DNA of 64,000 nucleotides. It comes from Mercurialis annua (Eukaryota; Streptophyta; Magnoliopsida; Malpighiales; Euphorbiaceae). Made by a program: the position numbers and the translations under genes. The notes beneath the pieces were generated by a model. That model searched no databases, was not told the DNA's origin, and was given only the letters and a program-made list of their open reading frames with translations. This document shows, one piece after another, positions 32,488 to 47,000 of the stretch (positions within the stretch are counted from its first letter, which is position 1; each line of letters begins with the position of its first letter). Where the stretch lies: contig NC_065571.1 of the NCBI RefSeq assembly GCF_937616625.2, positions 28,408,201 to 28,472,200 on the forward strand, written 5' to 3'.

Positions 32488-34740
32488 AAACGATTACAAA
32501 CGTTATGAAACAAATCCAAGCGTTTCACCTTTTAAGCGATTTAAGCCAAACATTTACAAACGTTATCAATCAAATGCAAACGTTTCACCTTTTTAGCAGT
32601 TTAAGCCAAACGTTACGAAACAAATCCAAACGTTTCACCTTTTTAGCAATTTAAGCCAAACATTTAGAAATGTAACTAAACAAATCCAAACGTTTCACTT
32701 TTTTAGCGATTTAACCCAAACGTTTACAAACGGTACAAAACAAATGCAAACGTTTCACCTTTTTAGCGATTTAACCCAAACGTTTACAAACGCTACGAAA
32801 AAATTCAAACGTTTCACCTTTTTAGCGATTTAAGCCAAACGTTTACAAAAGTTACGAAACAAAACCAAACTTTTAAAACGTTACCTAACAAATTCAAACG
32901 TTTTCCATTTTTAGCGATTGAAGCCTAACGTTTACAAACGCTACGAAATAAAACCAAGCGTTTCACCTTTTTAGCAATTTAAGCCAAACGTTCACAAACA
33001 TTACAAAAGAAATCCAAGCGTTTCACCTTTCTAGCGATTTAAGTCAAAGGTTTACAAACGTTACGAAACAAAATCAAGCGTTTCACCTTTTTAGCAATTT
33101 CAGCCAAACGTTTGCAAACGTTACGAAACAAATCCAAACGTTTCACCTTTCTAGCGATTGAAGCCAAACGTTTCCAAACGTTACGAAACAAATCCAAATG
33201 TTTCACCTTTTTAGCGGTTTAAGCCAAACATTTACAAAGGTTGTGAAACAAATCCAAATATTTCACATTTTTAGTGATTTAAGCCAAACGTTTACAAACG
33301 TTACTAAACAAAACCAAGAGTTTCACCTTTTTAGCAATTTAAACCAAACGTTTACAAACGTTACGAAACAAATCCAAGCGTTTCACATTTTTAACAATTT
33401 AAGCCAAACGTTTTCAAATGTTTACGAAACAAATCCAAACATTTCCCCTTTTTAGCGATTTAAGCCAAACGTTTACAAACGTTATGAAACAAATCCAAAC
33501 GTTTCACCTTTTTAGCGTTTTAAGACAAACGTTTACAAACGTTACAAAACAAATCCAAACGTTGAACCTTTTTAGCGATTTAAGTCAAACGTTACGAAAA
33601 AATCCAAGCATTTCACCTTTTTAGCGATTTAAGCCAAACATTTACAAACGTTAACGTTACGAAACAAATTCAAACGTTTCATATTCTTAGTGATATAAGT
33701 CAAACGCTTGCAAACGTTACGAAACAAAACCAATCATTCCACCTTTTTAGCAATTTAGGCCAAACGTTTAGAAACGTTGCAAAACAAATCCAAGCGTTTC
33801 CCCTTTTTAGAAATTTAAGCCAAACGTTTACAAACGTTACGAAATAAATTTAAACATTTCGCCGTTTTAGCGATTTAAGCCAAACGTTTACAAACGTTTC
33901 GAAACAAATCAAAACATTTCACCTTTTTAGCGATTTACGCCAAACATTTACAAAGGTTATGAAACAAATCCAATTGTTTCACCTTTTTTGCAATTTAAGC
34001 AAACGTTTACAAACGTTACTAAACAAATCCAAGCGTTTCCCCTTTTTAGCAATTTAAGACAAACGTTTACAAACGTTATGAAATAAATCCAAACGTTTCC
34101 CCTTTTTAGCAATTTAAGCCAAACGTTTATAAACGTTACGAAACAAATCCAAACGTTTCACCTTTTTAGCGATTTAAGCCAAACGTTTACACACGTTTCG
34201 AAACAAATCCAAACAATTCACCTTTATAGCGATTTAAGCCAAACATTTCCAAAGGTTATGAAACAAATACAAATATTTCACCTTTTTGAAATTTAAGCCA
34301 AACGTTTACAAATGTTACGAAACAAATCCAAGCGTTTCACCTTTTTAGCATTTTAAGCCAAACGTTTTCAAACGTTACGAAAAAAATTTAAGCGTTTCCC
34401 CTTTTTAGCGATTGAAGCCAGACATTTACAAAGGTTATGAAACAAATCCAAATGTTTCACCTTTTTTTGCAATTTAAGCGAAAACTTGTTTACAAACGAT
34501 ATGAAACAAATCCAAGCGTTACACCTTTTTAGCAATTTAAACCAAACCTTTACAAACGTTACGAAACAAATCCAAGCGTTTCACCTTTTTAGCAATTTAA
34601 GAGAAACGTATACAAACGTTACGAAACAAATTCAAACGTTTCCCCTTTTTAGCGATTGAAACCAAACGTTTACAAACATTTCGAAACAAATCCAAATATT
34701 TCACCTTTTTAGTGGTTTAAGCCAAACATTTACATGAAAC
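32488..34740 (+). repeat. 60-bp satellite array, block II
   Basis: This is the same monomer and orientation as block I, between elements B and C. It begins with the right target copy of B (AAACG, 32488-32492) and ends with the left target copy of C (GAAAC, 34736-34740). Just before C a monomer lacks about seven bases (ATTTACATGAAAC around 34728-34740). Confidence 0.95.
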
Positions 34741-36912
34741 TGTCAGGACCCAAATTCATGGATCGCGACCGGCGCTAGGGTATGGGTATGGTTGTACCAA
34801 AACCCGTAGCAAGCCTTGCGGATAAAAATCAAACATACAAAGTACTATAACAACTGAAATATAATTACTTACATTAAATAATAAATAACTAGAGTTAAAC
34901 AAATAAGTATGCAAAAGCATAAAATAAAGCCAATCAGACCAATCTGACAAACATCTAATATAATATGGACTTCTAGTTTACTACTGCGGTCTAAGAATAA
35001 AAATCAGTTTGACAATTTATTTAAAATAAAATAAACCTCCGAAGAATAAAAGGATCTGAGTGGACCATCTTTCAAATCATAAACCTGGAAAATTTGGGAA
35101 AACAACGGGGTCAGATATACTGAGATGAGTTCGCAATACTATTTCCATTTATTAAGTTTAAAACCCTTAAATCAAAACATTTTTATACTAATATAATATG
35201 ATTATGGAATAACATTATTGAAATGATCCCAGCGTAAGTATGACATAGCATACTGAAAACCCAAAGTGGACAGGAACAAATCCTCGTCAAATTACCAGCG
35301 TAAGCAAGACCTTAGTCTGCCGATCCCAGAGTACTTACCGGTGCACACAGTCTCGATACAAGCCTATCGAGTAGCTCGTTTCAATCCAGATCCATAATCG
35401 CTTAAAACAATTCGAAAACATTTATAATACTAAAATAAATTGCGGTACTTAATAAAGCGGTAAATAGCACTACAAACTCATTGCTTGCTTATCCACGTGA
35501 TCTTGGCAAACAGCTAACCCTGCGTAGACTCCGAAGCACGAGCAGTCGACGGGTCTAAAATAATAAATAGGTTAATATCCGTACGACCCCTAACTCTAAG
35601 ATCACTAAACACCACGTAGGACTAGCACAATTAAATAACCAGATAAATCACAGAGAAACACAATTTTCAAATAAATTGTAATGCCGTAATTAATTCAAAA
35701 CTATTGAGTTCGCACTTAAATCCAATCCGAAAATATTATTAAAATAATATTTAATTGATAAATAAAATCAATTCCTCATATAGTGGGTTAGCCGAGTTAC
35801 TGATAACTAACGAGGTAACCTCACATGTCGGGCGACCCAAGTCTAACCCGACCCAAATATTTATCCAAAATTATAAATCAGTTCATTAATTATTCGGAAA
35901 CACTTTAATAAAATAAATTTCAATTTATAGAATAAGAGAACTCAAATTTAGCGTAAAACTCATTTAAGCGCAAAACTAGTTAGTTTCAGTATTTAATGAA
36001 ACGCACAACTCAAAGCATCAATCGAAGTAGACTAGAAAATTATTCTTAACACTTAGCCAAAATTTGGCAATACAACCAACCAATGCAATCTCAAACATGC
36101 TAACACTTAGATGAATACAAAAAAAAATAGTCATAAATCTAACATTTGATAATTATAATAAAATAACTTCTACCAATATACTGTAAAAATATTTGTTAGA
36201 CATTATTCAACTTATTTAAATTTCTATTCAAATATGTCATATTATCATAACTAAAATTTTCTGAACTAAAACGTCAGATCTGAAACTTTAATAATTAAAG
36301 TTTATTCAAGTAATATTTTAAGAATTAAAAGTTAATAAGATTGAATTGTTTGCTATATTGGACTACCTGATTTCTAATGTTTGATATAAAATATAGCTTC
36401 GTAAAACGTGATTGAAAAACTTTAGGTAAAGTAAAAAGGTTGGGTATTTTTGTTCTGTACACCAAAAAATATTTCCAAGTCAATTTATAAGAAATAAATT
36501 AAAAATTAAAAACAAAAGAAAGAATTGGTTGAAATTTGAAACAAAATTAAACATTATAAGTTGTGCCATAGTTATGTACAAGTCACGTGAATTGAAAACA
36601 AGAGAATAGTTTATGCCATCATGATAATACTAACTAAATCATCAAATCAATAGCAAGGAAGAACAAAATAATCATGAAATCAAAAGTTATTAATTTATAA
36701 TTTAGAGATACATAGAATAAGAGTAGTACCTTGTCTCCGATGAAATTAGAAAATCTCCTTATGAATAAAGGTTTTCAGCCGAATAATAAAAAAAAGAAAA
36801 GAAGAAGAGTTTCTTTTATAGTCTAAAATTTATTAGGGTTAGGGTTTTATTTTGGCAGCAATTAAAATTCCAAATTTATCCTTATTATCCTTTTTATATT
36901 TTCTAGCTTTAG

Positions 36913-36947
<35 letters not shown>

Positions 36948-37223
36948 TACTATTTCTATTACTATTACTATTACTATTACTATTATTGTATTACATAAAT
37001 TTAGTTTATAATATTCATTACTATTATTATTTATTTATTTATTTTTCCGAACGTTAAAAAAAAACACGTTATTATTATTATTATCTTTTTTTTTTGAAGG
37101 CCCACAAGTGACGACGGACCTAGTTTATTCAATAAGTCAAATAAGACAACTGATGCACAAAAACTACCAACACAACATCGGAACGTACATCGGAAGTCAA
37201 CCGGAAAATTAAGGGGTATTACA
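34741..37223 (-). mobile_element. Element C, 3' LTR (2483 bp)
   Basis: It runs from TGTAATACCCC at 37223 (- strand) to 34741, where the end reads CTGACA instead of GTGACA. It contains an ATT/ACT microsatellite at about 36914-36987 and, on the - strand, a double telo-box AAAACCCTAACCCTAA at 36848-36833. A pyrimidine tract ending in CAG on the - strand lies at about 35085. Confidence 0.9.
36914..36987. repeat. Trinucleotide microsatellite in LTR of C
   Basis: TTA/TAT repeats pass into ACT-type repeats. The partner LTR has a shorter version at 43714-43772, so length has drifted since insertion. Confidence 0.9.
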
Positions 37224-37259
37224 TTCTCCCCAACTTATTAAAAATTCGTCCTCGAATTT
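37224..37259 (-). other. PPT and upstream hairpin, element C
   Basis: The - strand PPT AAGTTGGGGAGAA (37236-37224) is identical to that of D. Five bases before it lies AAATTCG AGGA CGAATTT (37259-37242), a perfect 7-bp stem with an AGGA loop. Confidence 0.85.
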
Positions 37260-38939
37260 ACCACAGCTAAATAATATAAAATAAAATAAACAATTATAGC
37301 ACGTATAAAATCACATATAGCTCAACGGAGCAATGCATACTCAACGGACGAAAGTAAACAACTACGCATCACAATTTCTGATTTTCAAAATCACTCAGGA
37401 CTGAGTGACAACTCAACGGAAACAAAATTAAAACTCCAATCTCAAAAGATTTAAACAAAACTCTCACTACAAGATAATTCTACCACAATGAAACTATCTC
37501 AAAAGATTAAAAAAAAAATTAGTTTGACAATCTGGTACCTCAAATGACTCTCTAAACACCACGTGTGAACGAATTTAAAATTTATTTTTCAATCGGGAAA
37601 ACCAATACGCTATACGAGGAAAAATTTCAAAAGAACAAACTCAAATCTCAAAGACTACCAAAGCAACACCACAAGTGTAAAAACACTACCAAAATTCAAA
37701 TCATAATCTTATTAAGCCAAACCCCAATGCTACAAATCGAAAACCTACATACACTCTCCACTAAAAATAATCTTACATCACTTAACGCCTACGTACTATA
37801 AAACTTATAGTGGTCACAGCACCAAATGTATCCTATGAGAAAGCTTAACAGCAAATCAATATGTTATCTGATAAAAAAATGCTCTCACAAAATAATGGCG
37901 GAAACTAAATACCACTAAAATCGTCCCGATTCAACTAACTAAGATCAGCTCGACAATATCTTTCACTTTTCGAACCTAGACGTAAAAATGCACACCAATT
38001 CTAAGGAATGCATAACTTAAACTCCTGGCCACAAAATCCTTCATCCTCAAATTCATTTTGAATCACTAACACCTCGAATCCTATCGAAGATCATTCAGAT
38101 CACATCGCAATTATCAGATTATTGGTTATGCTCAAAACAAAAAACAAATTCAAGAAAAACGCTTCCCGTAAACACAAATATATAATAACGCAATCCACCT
38201 TCAATTTGAAATCACTGGAACCTCAATTTATTTTTCACTTTCAACCGAAAATAATTAACCTGTTGAAAAATCCATTTGTTCGTAAACGTACCAACAAAAT
38301 AAACTCTTTCATTTTTATTTTTTTGAAATCATAATCGAATTTTTACTTTCAAAATAAATTCATGTTTTTTTATATAATCTTTCGTTTAGAAAAGTCTTAA
38401 AATCTACTTTTAAATCAAACTGATAAAATTACATCACTTTTCACAAAAATAAATTTTGCAAATGAGAACCCCTTTGTTTACGAAATAGTTTCCATACTGG
38501 TATCAAAACTTTTTCAACAGATATTAAATTTGTAAAAACAAAATTGCTTTTAGTTATTTATAAAAACACACGCAGAGCATAACCAATGTTCTTCAAAACA
38601 AAACTCCACAAATCATATACTCTAAGCTGACACATTTCTTTAATCCGAACTCAATATTTTTCCGCACCTACCACAACTAAACCTCTAGTGCAACTTATAA
38701 CCATAGCTCCTATTTACCAAACGTTGATACTCCAATAATATAGAATAAATCCTTACAATGCAATTTTTCTTAAATCAACACCGTCATCACAGAGTATTTG
38801 TCTAGTTTCCAACCAAATAACAATTTCAAAACCGTTTGAAATTTAATAACCTTTTAAACACCATTTTCACAATATAACTCGCGAGTTTATAACAAAATAT
38901 TTTTCTTGAAAAGTCCCACTAATAAAATTTATTTTACAT

Positions 38940-39030
38940 AATTGTGCGCCAGGGTGATGACAGCTCTCATCCCCAAAGAGTTGCATTCAATACTAATCAT
39001 CTAATTCCGTGATGAATGTACTAAATGCAT
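38940..39030 (-). other. Conserved two-hairpin module, element C
   Basis: The second hairpin at 38974-38952 (- strand) keeps the stem, with loop GAGCTG. The first (39030-39012) has one mismatch, ATGCAT against ATTCAT. The upstream flank motif TCGAGTGCAC has its relative at about 39237-39205. Confidence 0.65.
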
Positions 39031-40350
39031 GTATTATATATTTCTCTTTTAATTAGTGATCATACTTAATGCTCAATGCAGTTTCCTATTCGTGGCATTC
39101 CAAATGCATGTTCATGACATGTCTAGGCACAATTACGTGATAAAAAAACATTTCAATTACTTTAACAAGTTAACGTTTGAAATCAATTTTCCTTCAAAAT
39201 ATTTTATAGACAATACACTCTGTGAGACGTGCACTCGTCCATTTGCCCATCTCCATTATCCTAGTCCACCAATCTGAATCGTCATTAACGAAAATAACCC
39301 AAATTATTAATGAAACTAAAATTTACCTAAAACGAGTTCCACCTCACATCACATTGAAATTTTTTCTAATGACAACAAAGTAACACGACCGCCTTCACAG
39401 CTCTACCATCAGTTTCGGTATTTCATCGATCTACCTAATGACAAATATCAGTGCATTACTACACTGATCAACCTCGAACTCAGTTTCCACAATCTATTTC
39501 CAGAATGTCAACAGCCGAAAATCTCGATATTCTCATTTATCACAAATGAGCCTGATGTAGAAACGCATAACGCTCGAACTTTAACTCACGAGGCAAACAC
39601 TTACAAGTAGAATTATTCCATCGGTGTTGAGTAATATAACTCAAATCACCTTCCTCTAACAAAGATAAATTCTTAAACAGGATCTACTACTAATCCGAAG
39701 AGCCGCTCCTCAAATTCCTTGATATTAAAATAATCGCCTCGATTTTTAGAGTTTAAACATTAGATCCGGATAAACCAGTTAGAACATCTAAACTAATTGC
39801 AGGTCAAAACAAAAGGTTTGCATCGCACATCGACACCAACGCCAAAGTTAAACCAAAGAAAAACTAGCGAGAAATACCCATACGTGATACTCCACACTAT
39901 GAAGCCAACGAGGACAAAACTGATATGGCCTAACTTAAACAAACATGAGAGACATAAATAATAACACAGTAACATAGGTCGTGAATTTTCACACGACTGA
40001 AAACTACTCAAGCATTTTGCAATAAAACAAAATAATATCAAACGAATTGAACATGTAGTATTTTATTTGATCATCATGTTTCTACTAACATGACAAATAA
40101 AACTCAAGCAATCAAATATGATAATATTATTATATCGTATAATAACATGCTCAAAGCGCCAAATTAGATCAAAATAAATAAAGATATTGACCAAAAATAT
40201 TTATCAAAACTCATCTCGAAAGATAAAACTTACAAAATAGATTTCAAGTTAATGTCGAGCCCCACAATTTTAAAAATTCATTTTCCGGAAAACCCCTTTT
40301 ACAAAACAATGGTTAAAAATATTTTTTCCAAACGCCTCAAATTAAAATCA

Positions 40351-40408
40351 CCGAGTTAGCCAAGTAATTACAACTTCCAACCTCGACTCCAAATTTGAGT
40401 GACCCAAT
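40351..40408 (-). repeat. Internal copy of an LTR module, element C
   Basis: On the - strand it reads TTGGGTCACTC to GGCTAACTCGG and resembles 35845-35786 in the LTR of C and 3051-3110 in A. Confidence 0.65.
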
Positions 40409-41270
40409 TCAAACCCACAATAACCATCGTAAAACGTATACAACACATTTTCAAATCCGAAAAAAACGCATTTCAAAATAAATCTCAATAATTTCAAAAT
40501 AGGAAACTCGACGATATCCAGTAACAACATCAGACTTATTATCCAAGTGAGAAAAAAAAATTCCTTAACACCTATTTTTTTTTTTGAAACACAAGCTTCA
40601 ATCAAAATTAGCAATTCGCACATAAGACCAACAACACCAAAGTCTTGAGAAACTATTAAATTTGGTAAAATTACAAAACTAACATTAAATTGTCAATTCG
40701 GTATCGCCTTAAAAATAATATTGTTTGAAAACAATCATTTTGAAAACACCATGATAGACGTAACATTTTAATTTTTAAAATACGAGAAGTTCATTTTATT
40801 TCAAAAGAACAACCATTTTTCAATCCTTAGTCAAATGTAAAATTTTGAAACACAAAAATTTCATTTTACTGTCAAGACACTGAAAATAATATTTTAGGGT
40901 GTCGTGTCCAGACTACCCATTTGATTTTTTTTTTGGCATCAAAACACCAGTTAGGCAAAACAAATATTCTTATGGAAATTTAAAACAATACGTGGCCAGC
41001 AACATAATCCACAAAACGTGAAAGAAAAAAAAAATTCAGTAAAAAAAATTCATTTAATCCCGAAACAATGTCAAGTCTGATTAAATATCATTTTTTTAAA
41101 ATCAAGGCTCCCGGCCAAAACCAGAAGTACTCACAAAATAATTCAACGTCAACAATTTTTATTAAAGGCATAAAAGAGCCAAAAAGTTATCACCCAGTGA
41201 AACGCATGTACAACATGATAAGAAAATAACATCATGCCCAAGAATGAATTTAAGCAAATTACCAAAATAT

Positions 41271-41286
41271 AATTTCCCGAGAAATC
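41271..41286 (-). other. Leader hairpin with TCGG loop, element C
   Basis: On the - strand: GATTTC TCGG GAAATT. The last base differs from A and D but still pairs as G-U in RNA. Confidence 0.55.
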
Positions 41287-41525
41287 AAAAGCAATAAAAT
41301 CACCCAAGCGAAAGAGCATCAACAACAGAAATATTAGCATCAAATCAAAACATAAAAATAACTGACTCGACACAATTCTATCGGTGTAGGAAGAAAATTT
41401 TAAAATCAAAAGATGACGTTTCAAAGACAAGACGTGAATCCTAATTCCGCAGCAGTACCTATGACTCAATAACAAACTTAACAAAGTAAACACATAGCAT
41501 GCAATGGCCTTGGTTTGAAACCAAA

Positions 41526-41537
41526 GCTCTGATACCA
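41526..41537 (-). other. Primer binding site, element C
   Basis: The - strand reads TGGTATCAGAGC four bases from the LTR end: the initiator-Met tRNA type. Confidence 0.93.
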
Positions 41538-41541
41538 ACTT

Positions 41542-43713
41542 TGTCACGACCCAAATTCATGGATCGCGACCGGCGCTAGGGTATGGGTATGGTTGTACCA
41601 AAACCCGTAGCAAGCCTTGCGGATAAAAATCAAACATACAAAGTAATATAACAACTGAAATATAATTACTTACATTAAATAATAAATAACTAGAGTTAAA
41701 CAAATAAGTATGCAAAAGCATAAAATAAAGCCAATCAGACCAATCTGACAAACATCTAATATAATATGGACTTCTAGTTTACTACTGCGGTCTAAGAATA
41801 AAAATCAGTTTGACAATTTATTTAAAATAAAATAAACCTCCGAAGAATAAAAGGATCGGAGTGGACCAGCTTTTAAATCATAAACCTGGAAAATTTGGGA
41901 AAACAACGGGGTCAGATATAGTGAGATGAGTTCGCAATACTATTTCCATTTATTATGTTTAAAACCCTTAAATCAAAACATTTTTATACTAATATAATAT
42001 GATTATGGAATAACAGTATTGAAATGATCCCAGCGTAAGTATGACATAGCATACTGAAAACCCAAAGTGGACAGGAACAAATCCTCGTCAAATTACCAGC
42101 GTAAGCAAGACCTTAGTCTGCCGATCCCAGAGTACTTACCGGTGCACATAGTCTCGATACAAGCCTATCGAGTAGCTCGTTTCAATCCAGATCCATAATC
42201 GCTTAAAACAATTCGAAAACATTTATAATACTAAAATAAATTGTGCTACTTAATAAAGCGGTAAATAGCACTACAAACTCACTGCTTGCTTATCCACGTG
42301 ATCTTGGCAAACAGCTAACCCTGCGTAGACTCCGAAGCACGAGCAGTCGACGGGTCTAAAATAATAAATAGGTTAATATCCGTACGACCCCTAACTCTAA
42401 GATCACTAGACACCACGTAGGACTAGCACAATTAAATAACCAGATAAATCACAGAGAAACACAATTTTCAAATAAATTGTAATGCCGCAATTAATTCAAA
42501 ACTATTGAGTTCGCACTTAAATCCAATCCGAAAATATTATTAAAATAATATTTAATTGATAAATAAAATCAATTCCTCAAATAATGGGTTAACCGAGTTA
42601 CTGATAACTAACGAGGTAACCTCACATGTCGGGCGACCCAAGTCTAACCCGACCCAAATATTTATCCAAAATTATAAATCAGTTCATTAATTATTCGGAA
42701 ACACTTTAATAAAATAAATTTCAATTTATAGAATAAGAGAACTCAAATTTAGCGTAAAACTCATTTAAGCGCAAAACTAGTTAGTTTCGGTATTTAATGA
42801 AACGCACAACTCAAAGCATCAATCGAAGTAGACTAGAAAATTATTCTTAACACTTAGCCAAAATTTGGCAATACAACCAACCAATGCAATCTTAAACATG
42901 CTAACACTTAGATGAATACAAAAAAAAATAGTCATAAATCTAACATTTGATAATTATAATAAAATAACTTCTATCAATATACTGTAAAAATATTTGTTAG
43001 ACATTATTCAACTTATTTAAATTTCTATTCAAATATGTCATATTATCATAACTAAAATTTTCTGAACTAAAACGTCAGATCTGAAACTTTAATAATTAAA
43101 GTTTATTCAAGTAATATTTTAAGAATTAAAAGTTAATAAAATTGAATTGTTTGCTATATTGGACTACCTGATTTCTAATGTTTGATATAAAATATAGCTT
43201 CGTAAAACGTGATTGAAAAACTTTAGGTAAAGTAAAAAGGTTGGGTATTTTTGTTCTGTACACCAAAAAATATTTCCAAGTCAATTTATAAGAAATAAAT
43301 TAAAAATTAAAAACAAAAGAAAGAATTGGTTGGAATTTGAAACAAAATTAAACATTATAAGTTGTGCCATAGTTATGTACAAGTCACGTGAATTGAAAAC
43401 AAGAGAATAGTTTATGCCATCATGATAATACTAACTAAATCATCAAATCAATAGCAAGGAAGAACAAAATAATCATGAAATCAAAAGTTATTAATTTATA
43501 ATTTGGAGATACATAGAATAAGAGTAGTACCTTGTCTCCGATGAAATTAGAAAATCTCCTTATGAATAAAGGCTTTCAGCCGAATAATAAAAAAAAGAAA
43601 AGAAGAAGAGTTTCTTTTATAGTCTAACATTTATTAGGGTTAGGGTTTTATTTTGGCAGCAATTAAAATTCCAAATTTATCCTTATTATCCTTTTTATAT
43701 TTTTTAGCTTTAG

Positions 43714-43748
<35 letters not shown>

Positions 43749-44003
43749 TACTATTACTATTACTATTATTGTATTACATAAATTTAGTTTATAATATTCA
43801 TTACTATTATTATTTATTTATTTGTTTTTCCGAACGTTAAAAAAACGCGTTATTATTATTATTATCTTTTTTTTTGAAGGCCCACAAGTGACGACGAACC
43901 TAGTTTATTCAATAAGTCAAATAAGACAACTGATGCACAAAAACTACCAACACAACATCGGAACGTACATCGGAAGTCAACCGGAAAATTACGGGGTATT
44001 ACA
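41542..44003 (-). mobile_element. Element C, 5' LTR (2462 bp)
   Basis: It runs from TGTAATACCCC at 44003 to GTGACA at 41542 (- strand). The double telo-box lies at 43649-43634, and candidate TATA boxes lie at 43700-43691 and 43622-43615; I cannot decide between them. The microsatellite is at 43714-43772. Confidence 0.9.
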
Positions 44004-47000
44004 GAAACAAATCCAAATGTTTCACCTTTTTTTGCAATTTAAGCGAAACGTTTACAAACGTTATGAAACAAATCCAAGCGTTACACCTTTTTAGCAATTT
44101 AAACCAAACCTTTACAAACGTTACGAAACAAATCCAAGCGTTTTCCCTTTTTAGCAATTTAAGAGAAACGTTTACAAACGTTACGAAACAAATTCAAACG
44201 TTTCACCTTTTTTCTATTTAAGCAAAACATTTACAAAGGTTATGAAACAAATCCAAATGTTTCACCTTTTTTGCAATTTAAGCCAAACTTTTACAAACGT
44301 TACGAAACAAATCCAAGCGTTTCACCTTTTAAGCAATTTAAGCCAAACATTTACAAATGTTACGAAATAAATCCAAGCGTTTCACCTTTTTATCAATTTA
44401 AGCCAAACATTTACAAACGTTACGAAACATATTCAAACGTTTAACCTTTTTAGCAATTTAAGCCAAACGTTTACAAACGTTAATAAATAAATCCAAGCGT
44501 TTCACCTTTTTCGCAATTTAAACCAAACGTTTACAAACGTCACGAAAGAAATCCAAGCGTTTCACCTTTTTAGCAATTTAAGCCAAACATTTCCAAACAT
44601 CACCAAAACAAATCCAAGTGTTTAACCTTTTTAGCAATGTAAGTCAAACGTTTACATACGTTAGAAAACAAAACCAAACGTTTAAAACGTTACGAAACAA
44701 ATTCAAACGTTTCACATTTTTAGCGATTTAAGCCAAACATTTACAAACGTTACGAAACAAAACCAAGCGTTTCACCTTTTTAGCAATTTAAGCCAAACGT
44801 TTACAAACGTTACTATACAAATTCAAGCGTTTCACCTATTCAGCCATTTAATCCAAACGTTTACAAACGTTGTGAAACATATCCAAGCGTTTTCCCTTTT
44901 TAGCAATTTAAGCGAAACGTTTACAAACGTTACGAAACAAATCCAAAGAGTTTCACCTTTTTATCGATTTAAGCCAAACGTTTACAAACGTTTCGAAAAT
45001 AATCCAAATATTTCACCTTTTTAGTGATTTAAGCCAAACATTTACAAAGGTTATGAAACAAATCCAAATGTTTCAACTTTTTTGAAATTTAAGCCAAACA
45101 TTTTTAAACGTTACTAAACAAATCCAAGCGTTTCACCTTTTTAGAAATTTAAGCCAAACGTTTACAAACGTTACTAAACAAATCCAAGCGTTTCACCTTT
45201 TTAGCAATTTAAGCCAAACGTTTACAAACGATACGAAATAAATCCAAACCTTTCACCTTTTTTGCGATATAAGCCAAACGTTTATAAACGTTATGAAACA
45301 AATCCAAACATTTCACCTTTTTAGAGATTTAAGCCAAACGTTTACAAACGTTACGAAAAAATCCAAACGTTTCACCTTTTTAGCGATTTAAGCCAAACGT
45401 CTACAAACCTTACGGAACAAAACCAAACGTTTAAAATGTTACCAAACAAATTCAAACGTTTTCCATTTTTAGCGATTGAAGCCAAACGTTTACAAACGTT
45501 GCGAAACAAAACTAAGTGTTTCACCTTTTTAGCAATTTAAGCCAAACGTTCACAAACATTACAACAAAATCAAGCGTTTCACCTTTTTAGCAATTTAAGC
45601 CACACGTTTACAAACGTTATGAAACAAATCCAAGCGTTCCACCATTTTAGCTATTTAAGTCAAACGTTTGCAAATGTTACGAAACAAATCCAAATGTTTC
45701 ACCTTTTAAGCGATTGAAGCCAAAAGTTTACAAACGTTAAAAAACAAATCCAAACGTTTCACCTTTTTAGCGGTTTAAGCCAAACATTTACAAAGGTTAT
45801 GAAACAAATCCAAATGTTTCACATTTTTAAAGATTTAAGCCAAACGTTTAAAAATGTTATAAAACAAAACCAAGCATTTCACCTTTTTAGCAATTTAAGC
45901 CAAACGTTTACAAACGTTACGAAACAAATCCAAGCGTTTCACATTTTTAGCAATTTAAGTCAAACGTTTACATACGTTACAAAACAAAACCAAACGTTTA
46001 AAACGTTACAAAACAAATTCAAATGTTTCACATTTTTAGCGATTAAAGCCAAACGTTTACAAACGTTACGAAACAAAACCAAGCGTTTCACCTTTTTCGC
46101 AATTTAAACCAAACTTTTACAAACGTTACGAAATAAATCCAAGCGTTTCACCTTTTTAGCAATTTAAGCCAAACGTTTACAAACGTTGCGAAACATATCC
46201 AAGCGTTTCCCCATTTTAGCAATTTAAGCCAAACGTTTACAAACGTTACGAAACAAATCCAAACGTTTCACCTTTTTAGCGATTTAAGCAAAACGTTTAC
46301 AAACATATCAAAACAAATCCACACGTTTCACCTTTTTAGCGATTTAAGCCAAACATTTACAAAGGTTATGAAACAAATCCAAATGTTTCACCTTTTTTGC
46401 AATTTAAGCCAAACGTTTTTAAACGTTAGTAAACATATCCAAGCGTTTCACCTTTTTAGCATTCTAAGCCAAACGTTTACAAACATTACGAAACAAATCC
46501 AAGCGTTTCACCTTTTTAGCAATTTAAGCAAAACGTTTACAAACGTTACGAAACAAATCCAAACTTTTCACCTTTTTAGCGATATAACACAAACTTTTAT
46601 ACACGTTATGAAACAAATCCACACATTTCACCTTTTTAGAGATTTAAGCCAAACGTTTACAAACGTTACGAAAAAATCCAAACATTTCCCCTTTTTAGCT
46701 ATTTAAGCCAAACGTTTACAAACGTTACGAAACTAAACCAAACGTTTAAAACGTTACCAAACAAATTCAAACGTATTCCATTTTTATCGATTGAAGCCAA
46801 ACGTTTACAAACGTTACGAAACAAAACCAAACGTTTCACCTTTTAAGCAATTTAAGCCTAACGTTCACAAACATTACAACAAAACCAAACGTTTCACCTT
46901 TTCAGCAATTTAAGTCACACGTTTACAAACGTTATGAAACAAATTCAAGCATTTCACCTTTTTAGCAATTTTAGCCAAACGTTTGCAAACGTTACAAAAC

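Larger units (their letters stand above)
37224..41541 (-). mobile_element. Element C internal region, non-coding
   Basis: This region is 4318 bases without retrotransposon protein motifs. A - strand frame at 41149-41547 (132 residues) lies in the leader. Its peptide partly resembles frames in D, but the frame is broken in A, so I treat the similarity as conserved RNA. A perfect hairpin TCACTCAG GA CTGAGTGA lies at 37391-37408. The module copy of LTR origin is at 40351-40408 and the central module at 38940-39030. The remaining sequence is AT-rich and unremarkable. Confidence 0.82.
34741..44003 (-). mobile_element. LARD-like element C, complete
   Basis: The - strand element has its 5' LTR at 41542-44003, interior 37224-41541 and 3' LTR 34741-37223. 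A perfect 5-bp target duplication GAAAC lies at 34736-34740 and 44004-44008 (GTTTC in element orientation). LTRs differ by about 25-30 substitutions by eye plus microsatellite length, about 1 percent. There is no gag or pol. LTR ends, PBS, PPT and modules match A and D. Confidence 0.93.

Noticed and set aside
36833..36848. Interstitial telomere repeat
   Set aside because: Only two CCCTAA units inside an LTR, repeated in the partner LTR; better read as a telo-box.
41149..41547. 132-residue - strand frame in element C, hydrophobic
   Set aside because: It overlaps PBS and leader; the peptide likeness to D comes from conserved nucleotides, and A has an extra base that breaks the frame.
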